Shown here one piece after another: positions 19,236-27,351 of a stretch of 55,300 bases of DNA. This stretch comes from Bacteroidales bacterium. Its GTDB lineage: Bacteria > Bacteroidota > Bacteroidia > Bacteroidales > UBA1556. How positions within the stretch are numbered: the stretch's first letter is position 1; each line of letters opens with the position of its first letter. The stretch is taken from contig WGCS01000060.1 of NCBI GenBank assembly GCA_015493685.1, positions 1 to 55,300 of the forward strand, read 5' to 3'. The position numbers were made by a program, and so were the translations under genes. The notes under the pieces are model-generated. The model was not told the DNA's origin. It saw only the letters and a list, made by a program, of their open reading frames with translations, and searched no databases.

Positions 19236-21758
19236 CTACTGCTTTACAAACTTAATTGCCCTATAATTAGTACATTGTTGCACTATTAAATAATAAGTAC
19301 CTCTACTTAGGTTACCTAGCTTTATCTCAATATTAAAACCTTCGCCTACCTGCTTTGAGACAACTTCTTTTCCAGCGGCATCAACAACACTATAATCCAA
19401 CGTTTTCCCTCCCGGATTCATTATCCAAACCCTATCACTTACAGGATTGGGAAAGATATTAATATTATTTAATGCATTGGAAACTTGCGATATCGAAAGG
19501 CAATTTCTGAAAGTAATAGTAATGGTATCCGAATTTACGCACGAATTGCTATCACTAACGCTAACATAAAACTTAGAACCATATTGATCTACCAAATTAC
19601 TATCCACCATAATATGAGCAGTGGTATCACCTGTGTTCCATTGATAGGTATTAAAATTACCGGCATCTAAAAGTATTGTATTTTCACGACACAATATCGT
19701 ATCAGCACCAAGGTTGACCAAAGGCAAGGGATTAACAACAACAGTAACCATGGGGGAATAAGAAGGGCTACAACCCGACAAATAGGATACATAATTATAC
19801 TCTCCTCCTTGATTAACATACAAAACGGTATCGTTTGCAGAAGCCAATACGGAAGAATTCCTTAACCAGGCAAAAGTGCCAAGCGGAGAGGACGTTGCTA
19901 AAGCGATGCTATCACCCTGACATATTATAGCGCTATCCGAAGTATATGGAAGTTGTGCCTGGGTGCAAAAATTATAATAAGCATCCCATCCGTTATCAAC
20001 CATGCCACCATCGCTGGTAAACTCCACATACATCGCTCCGGAACTTGCCTGCACTGTAGGCGGAATATTATAGCCTGTAAAGGAACCCAACAATACCCCA
20101 TTGGCATTTGTTCCGTCATAAACATTCACATAATCATAGCCATCTTCAACTCTAAAGTGAGTAAAATTTAAAGCGATAATACGCGATAAACTATCACTTA
20201 TAAGCCACGAACAAGAGGTATTATTATTGTAACTGCTGGCTCCACTACCATCGGAAAAACTATCTGAAGGATTGGTAAAATACGTTAAGCCATGACAATA
20301 TTCACTTTGATACGAAGCAGACCATCCTGCCGCAGTATCATTAGAATTGGTGATAAATTTTATAAAAATTTGTCCTCCCGAACTCCATAAACGAGGCGGA
20401 ATAGTATTTCCTGAATAGGCTCCCAATAAACCGGACTGAACAGTATTCCCATCATAAATATAAACGCTATCGCCTGCCTGAAGGTTGAAAGTATAGAAGT
20501 CGAGTTTGATGGAGCTTGCATTGGGCGGGGAGATTAGCCAAGAACAATTTAGATTGTTATAATAATAATTGGAATAACTTCCATCAGATAAATTTCCAAA
20601 ATCATCAGTAAGCGTATCGGCAATACCACTGTAATTAGTAGGAACTCCAGGTTTCATCCCCAATACTGCGCTGCAATAATTGGAAAAATTTTGACCGGCA
20701 GGATTCAGATTCGAGAGCGTAAAATACCCATTATAGGCCCCGGACCAACCCCAGTTGAAATGAAAATAGCCTCCACTTTGGTAACCATCGCACACAAAAG
20801 CATGTCCGCCGGTGCCACTACCATCATAGTAGATAGGATGTGATAAATTCAATTCTGTTCGAATCATCCGCTCCCAAGTAGTATCGGCATAATCACTTTT
20901 ATGATATAAATTCAATGAATTATCAAAATTAAAATAGGAAATAAAAGCACGAGCAGCATCTTGAGAATACGCACCTGAACTGCCACTGGAATACATCATG
21001 TCCACCGAAATACCCGCTTGGCTTATCAGCTGTGCCACCGCAGCAATTTGAGCAGCAGTACTATTGGCTGATAAAGTATCGGCCATCAAATTCCAATGAT
21101 AATGAGTTTGTCCAAAATGAGCACTCAAAACCCCATAATTAGAGGAATAACTATGGCTTCCATTTCCAACCACAGGGAAATTATAATAATTTATTACCTG
21201 CGACATTGCCGTAGCAACGCAACCGGTAACCACATGCTGACATGGGCCTCCTTGATCCACGGGAGTAGAGTCATTATAATAACACCCTTGCGACCATATC
21301 GTTGTTAACAACGGTCCTAAAGACGAAATATGTTTGTTCTGATCGGTTGTAAATTTACCCTTCCATTGCTGCTTAATACTTTCTGTAGCACCAATATTAT
21401 TAGTCCGGATATAATTCACTTCTTTGGCATATTCCTCTATCTGATAGGCAACAGCAGCAGGCTGATTAACATCACTATATACACCATGAGGAACAAATGC
21501 AACAACAGCCTTAGCCCTATCATCCGCCGAAACCAGAAGAAAACCGGTGGGGTTTAAATTAACTGCATATAATTGTACCTTTGAATGGTACTCAATGGGT
21601 ATGGTATTTTGAACACTTATTGAAGTTAATGAAGGAGAATAAACTCCCATAAAGCGTAATGCAATTTGTTGTGCTTGATTTACCGAAACATCTTTTGCCT
21701 GTATTGATTGAATGAGGACAAAGAAAAGAAATAAGATACTTAAAAGTTTAATTCTCAT
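19236..21758 (-). CDS. C10 (streptopain-like) cysteine peptidase with two CUB-like domains and T9SS type A C-terminal sorting domain
   Basis: VTGCVATAMSQVINYYNFP (catalytic Cys), GGHAFVCDGYQ (catalytic His), two CUB-like repeats, C-terminal IFPNPVSD...GTYYLIVQ...KFVKQ. Confidence 0.88.
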   Translation of the reverse strand: MRIKLLSILFLFFVLIQSIQAKDVSVNQAQQIALRFMGVYSPSLTSISVQNTIPIEYHSKVQLYAVNLNPTGFLLVSADDRAKAVVAFVPHGVYSDVNQPAAVAYQIEEYAKEVNYIRTNNIGATESIKQQWKGKFTTDQNKHISSLGPLLTTIWSQGCYYNDSTPVDQGGPCQHVVTGCVATAMSQVINYYNFPVVGNGSHSYSSNYGVLSAHFGQTHYHWNLMADTLSANSTAAQIAAVAQLISQAGISVDMMYSSGSSGAYSQDAARAFISYFNFDNSLNLYHKSDYADTTWERMIRTELNLSHPIYYDGSGTGGHAFVCDGYQSGGYFHFNWGWSGAYNGYFTLSNLNPAGQNFSNYCSAVLGMKPGVPTNYSGIADTLTDDFGNLSDGSYSNYYYNNLNCSWLISPPNASSIKLDFYTFNLQAGDSVYIYDGNTVQSGLLGAYSGNTIPPRLWSSGGQIFIKFITNSNDTAAGWSASYQSEYCHGLTYFTNPSDSFSDGSGASSYNNNTSCSWLISDSLSRIIALNFTHFRVEDGYDYVNVYDGTNANGVLLGSFTGYNIPPTVQASSGAMYVEFTSDGGMVDNGWDAYYNFCTQAQLPYTSDSAIICQGDSIALATSSPLGTFAWLRNSSVLASANDTVLYVNQGGEYNYVSYLSGCSPSYSPMVTVVVNPLPLVNLGADTILCRENTILLDAGNFNTYQWNTGDTTAHIMVDSNLVDQYGSKFYVSVSDSNSCVNSDTITITFRNCLSISQVSNALNNINIFPNPVSDRVWIMNPGGKTLDYSVVDAAGKEVVSKQVGEGFNIEIKLGNLSRGTYYLIVQQCTNYRAIKFVKQ

Positions 21759-21872
21759 GGAGTTTAAAGTTAGGGTGCTAAATTCATATTTTACTTAGCC
21801 GGTTAATATTTCCAAAAAAAGTATGCCTATTTATAGCAATAAACAAAATAACACTTTCAAGGAATGATATAG

Positions 21873-21880
21873 CAAAGATA
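21873..21880 (-). promoter_or_regulatory. Sigma-A -7 box for the C10 peptidase gene (CAAAGATA on +)
   Basis: Reverse complement of TAnnTTTG, upstream of the start at 21758. Confidence 0.4.
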
Positions 21881-21924
21881 AAATATACCTTAAAAAGTTG
21901 CTTGACTCACAAAACTAATGTCCT

Positions 21925-22791
21925 CTATTGATACCGGCGTTCCACATAAGTTTTAAGCTGAACAAATGCAGGATCGGAATTTTCCCATAAGTGTTCGTCG
22001 CGCATATCTTCAAGCAAATAAATAGCTTGTATTCTATTTTCTTGCACATCAAGAATTTTTATTGCTGCATTATACTCCTTGGCTCTACCCTCAAACAAAT
22101 CATTGATAATCATAAATTTATCATTAATACCAATTCCTGTCTTCAAACTTTTTATGGGTTTTCGTCTAAGCTTATCACTCATTGAATTCTCCACTACTGC
22201 CGGTTTTTCTATGTCCTCTTCTTCCGGCTCAACATCGAGAACATAAACTATTTTCTCATTGGATTTCTTTGTGGATTTATCTTTCTTCTTTTTTTCTTTT
22301 TTCTTCGCTTCAACCAATTTTTTATCTTTTGGCTTTTTTTCGGGCATTTGTTCTAGTCTTGGCTCTTCTGTTTTTTCTTCTCTCTCTATATTTTCATTGG
22401 TATCTTCTCCAATACTGCTTTCTTCAATGAACTTATCAAGTACTTGTATAATTTCCTCATCAAAAAGTTCTTCTTCCTCCTGCTCCTGTTCGTCAAACAC
22501 ATCCTCTTGAACCTTGATCATATCAATACCATCATTGGCAAACTGATCTTCGGCAACCTCAAGTAACTCCTCTATCTCATCATCAATATTAGTAACTTTA
22601 AGCTCTTCTTCCGGCAAAAAATTAACCTCCTCCGACATTGAATCCACCAAGTCATAAAGTTTTTGCAGGTTTCTTTTCACAATATCAATTTCAATAAGAG
22701 GAGCTTTTCGCTCATAGGCAAGCAGTGTATCTAACTGGTTTTTAATTGTTGTTACCAACTCTTGGGACTGTACTTTAAGGATTTCATTCAT
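21925..22791 (-). CDS. Hypothetical protein with acidic and Lys-rich linker and conserved C-terminal domain
   Basis: Long ORF with charged middle region; C-terminal SLKTGIGINDKFMIINDLFEGRAKEYNAAIKIL resembles a conserved Bacteroidota hypothetical motif. Confidence 0.7.
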   Translation of the reverse strand: MNEILKVQSQELVTTIKNQLDTLLAYERKAPLIEIDIVKRNLQKLYDLVDSMSEEVNFLPEEELKVTNIDDEIEELLEVAEDQFANDGIDMIKVQEDVFDEQEQEEEELFDEEIIQVLDKFIEESSIGEDTNENIEREEKTEEPRLEQMPEKKPKDKKLVEAKKKEKKKKDKSTKKSNEKIVYVLDVEPEEEDIEKPAVVENSMSDKLRRKPIKSLKTGIGINDKFMIINDLFEGRAKEYNAAIKILDVQENRIQAIYLLEDMRDEHLWENSDPAFVQLKTYVERRYQ

Positions 22792-22839
22792 TGATTTAAA
22801 ATTATTTATTCACATTAAAAAATGGCTTAGTCTTTTGAT

Positions 22840-22847
22840 TAAATTTG
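22840..22847 (+). promoter_or_regulatory. Sigma-A -7 box (TAAATTTG) before tdk
   Basis: TAnnTTTG match 78 bp upstream of the start at 22925. Confidence 0.35.
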
Positions 22848-22924
22848 CATTGCAATTTAAACATATTATTAAGGTCATGCAAAGTGATGCAAATATATTC
22901 CAAAGATAAACGATATAAACGATA

Positions 22925-23506
22925 ATGTTTCTAGAAAATTCAACAAATAATAAACAAGAGGCCGGCTGGATAGAAGTTGTGTGTGGGTCTATGTTTTCCG
23001 GCAAGACTGAGGAATTAATTCGCCGCCTAAAACGCGCTAAAATTGCTAAAATGAAGGTTGAGATATTTAAGCCGGCCATAGATATTCGCTACGATGAAGT
23101 TAAAGTAGTCTCTCACGATAAGAATGAAATTATTTCAACGCCTGTACAAACATCTAACAATATTTTACTATTAGCCAATGACGTAGAAGTTGTTGGTATT
23201 GATGAGGCTCAATTTTTTGACGAGGAGCTTCCTGAAGTATGTAACGAATTAGCTGCTAGAGGGATACGAGTTATTGTAGCCGGATTAGATATGGATTTTC
23301 AAGGTAAGCCCTTCGGCCCAATGCCTCAATTAATGGCTACAGCAGAATACGTTACCAAGGTACATGCTATTTGTATGCGTTGTGGTAAACTAGCTCATAT
23401 TTCTCATCGGACTGTTCCCAACGAGAAACTTGTAATGCTTGGAGAAACAGAAAGTTACGAGCCTTTATGTCGCGATTGTTTTATTAAAGCAAATGCCGAG
23501 TCCTGA
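22925..23506 (+). CDS. tdk: Thymidine kinase
   Basis: [19 protein letters not shown]-loop, GIDEAQFF, zinc-binding CMRCGK and CRDC. Confidence 0.95.
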   Translation: MFLENSTNNKQEAGWIEVVCGSMFSGKTEELIRRLKRAKIAKMKVEIFKPAIDIRYDEVKVVSHDKNEIISTPVQTSNNILLLANDVEVVGIDEAQFFDEELPEVCNELAARGIRVIVAGLDMDFQGKPFGPMPQLMATAEYVTKVHAICMRCGKLAHISHRTVPNEKLVMLGETESYEPLCRDCFIKANAES

Positions 23507-23529
23507 AAAACAAAATTCTAAAATTGTAT

Positions 23530-23688
23530 TTATTGTGATTTAACTCCGGATGTAATTAATTTTTCTTTCAAGATTTCCAATAGTGTAGATTTTCCCAAAT
23601 GACGTAATCCTGTTACTCTTTTGATAATTCTTTGCATACGGCCAAACGTTTTAACTAGGTATATTGCAGGGTTTTTAAAGATTATTTT
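23530..23688 (-). pseudogene. Remnant of an AAA_14/DUF4143-type ATPase N-terminus
   Basis: The open frame encodes ...YLVKTFGRMQRIIKRVTGLRHLGKSTLLEILKEKLITSGVKSQ*, with a Walker A GxxxxGKST in the usual context; truncated right after it. Confidence 0.5.
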
Positions 23689-23704
23689 TCAAATTGCCAC
23701 TAAT

Positions 23705-24499
23705 CTATTTTACCCTAAAAACATCCCATCCATTTTCTTTTGCCAGAATCTGTGTCGATTGTACTTCCATAATAGCACCTCCTATCACATTAAGATCGAT
23801 AATATTAGGATTTTCAAACCATTCTTTTACATCCATTATCAAGGGAACATTAGTAGTAGCATCGGAAGAAATAGTAAACGCTGAATTAGACAAACTAACT
23901 CGGAACGAATTATCCACAAATCCGGTAATATCTCCTGCCGCATCTCTAATTTGCCCTCTTCCAAGGTGAAAATCAGAACCCGCCAAATCACCACTAGGAA
24001 GTCTCCATTTCCCATTTAATTTCATATAATGGTATCCCCCACCAAGATATTCGGGCCAGAACATTTGACTTTCGGGTGGATTAACAAACATAAAGCTAAC
24101 ATTATCAGCATTGCTAAAACCAAAGGTGAAAGAAAGTGAATCATAAGTTCCCACTTCTATATCATCAGCAAATGGCCACTGCATAGTCGTTGAAATATTA
24201 CTATCAAAATAATGTTCTTTCTGCCATCCGTTAAGCACTTTTGCTTTTCCTGCTTTATAAATAGTAACTTCACTAATAAAGAACTGCACTTCATTAACGA
24301 GATAATGGTTCCCTGCTGCATTAATATACATCAGTGTATCGTATTGAAGCGGTGCATTATCCCAATATATATTCATCGACAGATTTAGCTTTCCTTTGTT
24401 TGAAGGACTCGGTTTTGGATCAGGCTTTTTACATGAGGACGTAAAAGCTATCACTATAAAAATCAAGGCTATGGTATAAGTTATCTTATTATTATTCAT
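23705..24499 (-). CDS. MbnP-like copper-associated lipoprotein
   Basis: Lipobox TSSCKK; YLVNEVQFFISEVTIY, SFTFGFSN, MFWPEYLGGGYHYMKLNGKW typical of MbnP-like proteins; adjacent to a MauG-type di-heme protein. Confidence 0.7.
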   Translation of the reverse strand: MNNNKITYTIALIFIVIAFTSSCKKPDPKPSPSNKGKLNLSMNIYWDNAPLQYDTLMYINAAGNHYLVNEVQFFISEVTIYKAGKAKVLNGWQKEHYFDSNISTTMQWPFADDIEVGTYDSLSFTFGFSNADNVSFMFVNPPESQMFWPEYLGGGYHYMKLNGKWRLPSGDLAGSDFHLGRGQIRDAAGDITGFVDNSFRVSLSNSAFTISSDATTNVPLIMDVKEWFENPNIIDLNVIGGAIMEVQSTQILAKENGWDVFRVK

Positions 24500-24514
24500 T
24501 ATAATATAATTTTT

Positions 24515-25621
24515 CTAAAAAGGATTAGCTAATTTAGGATTATGGGTAAAAGTGGTATCAGTAAGTGTAAGCAAAAAGGCCTTAAGATCGGCTTTTTGCT
24601 GTGGGTTAAGCTCAGCACCATGCCCATAAGGGGGATTAAGCTTATGCATAAGTGGGTTAGCATATTTAGAATAAACCAAACCGGAACTATAAAAATTAAT
24701 CACATCATCCAAGGTTTGAAACCTACCGTCATGCATATAGGGTCCGGTAAGCTCAATATTGCGCAAAGTAGTTGCCTTATAAGCCCCAATATCAGAAGTA
24801 AGGCCGGTAACAGAATAACGATCATCATTGGTATTAAAGACACTATCCTTGGCATTATTATAGAACAAATTAGTAGTCATCAATGGATTTCCAACACCAC
24901 CATGACAATGAAAGCAATCAGCGCCCTCTTCGGTAGTAAACAACACTAATCCATTTCGCTCAGAGGCTGTCAGCTGCTCTTCACCACGAATATATCTATC
25001 GAACTTACTGTCAGAAGATATCTCTGTTCTAACAAACTGTGCAATTGCTTTAGCTATCCTATCCATAGTAACTTCGCTGGTACCAAAAGCAGCCTTAAAC
25101 ATTGGCGGATACATTGGTATTGCCTTAATTGCCGACACTACTTTCTCCGGTGTAGAAGCAAATTCAGTGGGTGAGACAACGGTCTCTTTCACATCATCCT
25201 CAATGGAAGGAACACTGCCATTCCATCCAAAGGTACCCGGATTCCACAACAAATTAACGTGGGGAAGCATTACATTATGCGTTAAATTTCCATTGGTACC
25301 CACACCTCGCCCCACACCATTTTCAAAGGAATGCGACTGAATATGACAAGAGGCACAAGTTTGAGGTTTTCCTTCATCAGCTTTTCCCGATAAGCGACCG
25401 TCGTAATATAAATAATGTCCTAACTTTACTCCTTCTACCGTCATTGGATTATCGGGTGGTATAACAAAATTAGTTGGAAAACCCTTGGGGATAGTTATGG
25501 TATAAGGGGTTGGTGCCGGTACTTTTTCCGGTACCGGTTTCTTTTTACATGCACTACTAAGCAATAACACTAATATGATTATTAGAAAAGCATTACTATG
25601 AAATTTATTAAATCGGAACAT
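24515..25621 (-). CDS. Di-heme cytochrome c peroxidase/MauG family lipoprotein (MbnH-like)
   Basis: Two CxxCH motifs (CASCH, CFHCH), LGHYLYYDGRLS, TGPYMHDGRFQTLDDVINFY. Confidence 0.85.
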   Translation of the reverse strand: MFRFNKFHSNAFLIIILVLLLSSACKKKPVPEKVPAPTPYTITIPKGFPTNFVIPPDNPMTVEGVKLGHYLYYDGRLSGKADEGKPQTCASCHIQSHSFENGVGRGVGTNGNLTHNVMLPHVNLLWNPGTFGWNGSVPSIEDDVKETVVSPTEFASTPEKVVSAIKAIPMYPPMFKAAFGTSEVTMDRIAKAIAQFVRTEISSDSKFDRYIRGEEQLTASERNGLVLFTTEEGADCFHCHGGVGNPLMTTNLFYNNAKDSVFNTNDDRYSVTGLTSDIGAYKATTLRNIELTGPYMHDGRFQTLDDVINFYSSGLVYSKYANPLMHKLNPPYGHGAELNPQQKADLKAFLLTLTDTTFTHNPKLANPF

Positions 25622-25941
25622 TTATTAACTCTTTTAAAAGATTGCGTTAAACTGCTAGTTTGTCAAAATACCTATTCGCAGACTACTTTACGACACAAAA
25701 AACATACCGATAGTTGTATAGTAGTAAACATAAATATTGTATTTTAACATTTATTTAAGAACTTTACAACACTTTACTCTTGGCAAATAATTTAAATAAG
25801 AAATACCCAATTACAATGTGTATGTCAAAACTGTAGCGGATTTTGAGTAACACACGAAATCCTCTTTTTGATAAAACGCTTTATTAATCGGGCAAATTTA
25901 CCAAATAAAATAATAGGCGTTTCAAGTAAAGCAGAAATGTT

Positions 25942-25949
25942 TACCTTTG
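25942..25949 (+). promoter_or_regulatory. Sigma-A -7 box (TACCTTTG) before rplY
   Basis: TAnnTTTG match 76 bp upstream of the start at 26025. Confidence 0.5.
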
Positions 25950-26024
25950 CGCTCACTTTTCAAACTCCATTCCATTGGAGCAGAGAAGTATTAATTAAGT
26001 ACAAATTTAAATTAATAAATTATT

Positions 26025-26642
26025 ATGAAAACAGTATCAATGAGCGGTTCTCTTCGTGAGAACGTAGGGAAAAAAGATGCTAAGGCATTACGCAAACAAG
26101 GCAAAGTACCCTGTGTAATTTATGGTGGTAAAGAGCAACTTCATTTCTCTGTAAATGAGGCCGATTTTCGCCATTTGGTCTATTCACCGGAAATTGCTTT
26201 TGTAGAATTAAATATTGCTGACAAAACATATAAAGCAATATTGAAAGATATGCAATTCCATCCTGTAACTGACAGCATTTATCATGCTGACTTTATGGAG
26301 TTAGTCGATGACAAACCCATTGTAATGAGCGTGCCTGTTAAATCTACCGGTTTACCCAAAGGTGTAACTCTTGGTGGTAAATTAATGAGTAAACTACGTA
26401 AGCTTAAAGTAAAAGCACTCCCACAGTATATTCCTGAGGATATTACTATTGATGTTAGCTCATTATTGATAGGCCAGTCTATTAAAGTGAAAGACGTTGT
26501 GGTAGATAATGCAGAACTTCTTGACACACCCAATGCAGTAGTATTAACTGTAAGAGTAACTCGTGTTGCTGTATCTACTTCATTAACTGAAGAAGGAGCT
26601 GAAGAAGGGGCTGAAGAAGGAGAAAAAAGCACTGAAGATTAA
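26025..26642 (+). CDS. rplY: 50S ribosomal protein L25/general stress protein Ctc
   Basis: SLRENVGKKDAKALRKQGKVPCVIYGG and HADFMEL L25/Ctc motifs; acidic C-terminal tail. Confidence 0.93.
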   Translation: MKTVSMSGSLRENVGKKDAKALRKQGKVPCVIYGGKEQLHFSVNEADFRHLVYSPEIAFVELNIADKTYKAILKDMQFHPVTDSIYHADFMELVDDKPIVMSVPVKSTGLPKGVTLGGKLMSKLRKLKVKALPQYIPEDITIDVSSLLIGQSIKVKDVVVDNAELLDTPNAVVLTVRVTRVAVSTSLTEEGAEEGAEEGEKSTED

Positions 26643-26661
26643 TATTTTTTAATAATACTCA

Positions 26662-26693
26662 ACAAAAGGTGCAAAAATTTTTGCACCTTTTGT
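26662..26693 (+). terminator. Rho-independent terminator of rplY
   Basis: Perfect 32-nt palindrome ACAAAAGGTGCAAAAATTTTTGCACCTTTTGT followed by a T-run. Confidence 0.85.
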
Positions 26694-26778
26694 TTTTTAC
26701 TGTATTCTTTTTACTTTTGGCCCTTTTTGAAGGCCATAGGCACAAGTTAGTATAGATTTATAAATCACAAAAATTCCA

Positions 26779-27345
26779 ATGAAATATTTAATTGTAGGAC
26801 TTGGCAATATAGGAAAAGAGTATGAAGGCACTCGCCATAATATTGGTTTTGATGTAGTTGATTTATTAGCTCATGACCTCAAAGCTGAATTTGAAATTGG
26901 ACGCCACGCCTACCATACTACTGCCAAGTTTAAAGGAAGAAGTCTCCTAATTATTAAACCAACCACCTTTATGAATCTTAGTGGTAAGGCAGTAAAATAC
27001 TGGTTAAGTACAGAAAAAATTCCTGTTGAAAATTGTCTTATCATTCTTGATGACATTGCCCTCCCTTTGGGCAAATTACGGATTAAACTAAAGGGTGGTG
27101 ATGGAAACCATAATGGACTAACAAGCATTATTGAAAATCTGGGTCATTCCAATTTCCCCCGTTTGCGATATGGCATCGGAAAAGATTTTGTTCGTGGATT
27201 TCAAAGTGATTTTGTGTTGGGAAAATGGCGAGTAGAAGAGCTCCCTATTATTAATGATAAAACTGAAGTTGCTGTAGAAATGATTAAGAGCTTCTGCACT
27301 ATTGGAGCAGGAAGAACCATGACTGCTTTTAACAATAAAGAATAA
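26779..27345 (+). CDS. pth: Peptidyl-tRNA hydrolase
   Basis: VGLGNIGKEYEGTRHNIGFDVVD, KPTTFMNLSGKAV, DDIALPLGKLRIKLKGGDGNHNGL. Confidence 0.96.
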   Translation: MKYLIVGLGNIGKEYEGTRHNIGFDVVDLLAHDLKAEFEIGRHAYHTTAKFKGRSLLIIKPTTFMNLSGKAVKYWLSTEKIPVENCLIILDDIALPLGKLRIKLKGGDGNHNGLTSIIENLGHSNFPRLRYGIGKDFVRGFQSDFVLGKWRVEELPIINDKTEVAVEMIKSFCTIGAGRTMTAFNNKE

Positions 27346-27351
27346 AGTAAA

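Noticed and set aside
22182-22510. Plus-strand Ser/Phe/Leu-rich ORFs
   Set aside because: Antisense products of the Glu/Lys-rich region of the 21925-22791 gene.
23621-23969. Two plus-strand ORFs after tdk
   Set aside because: Antisense to the 3' part of the MbnP-like gene; no motifs.
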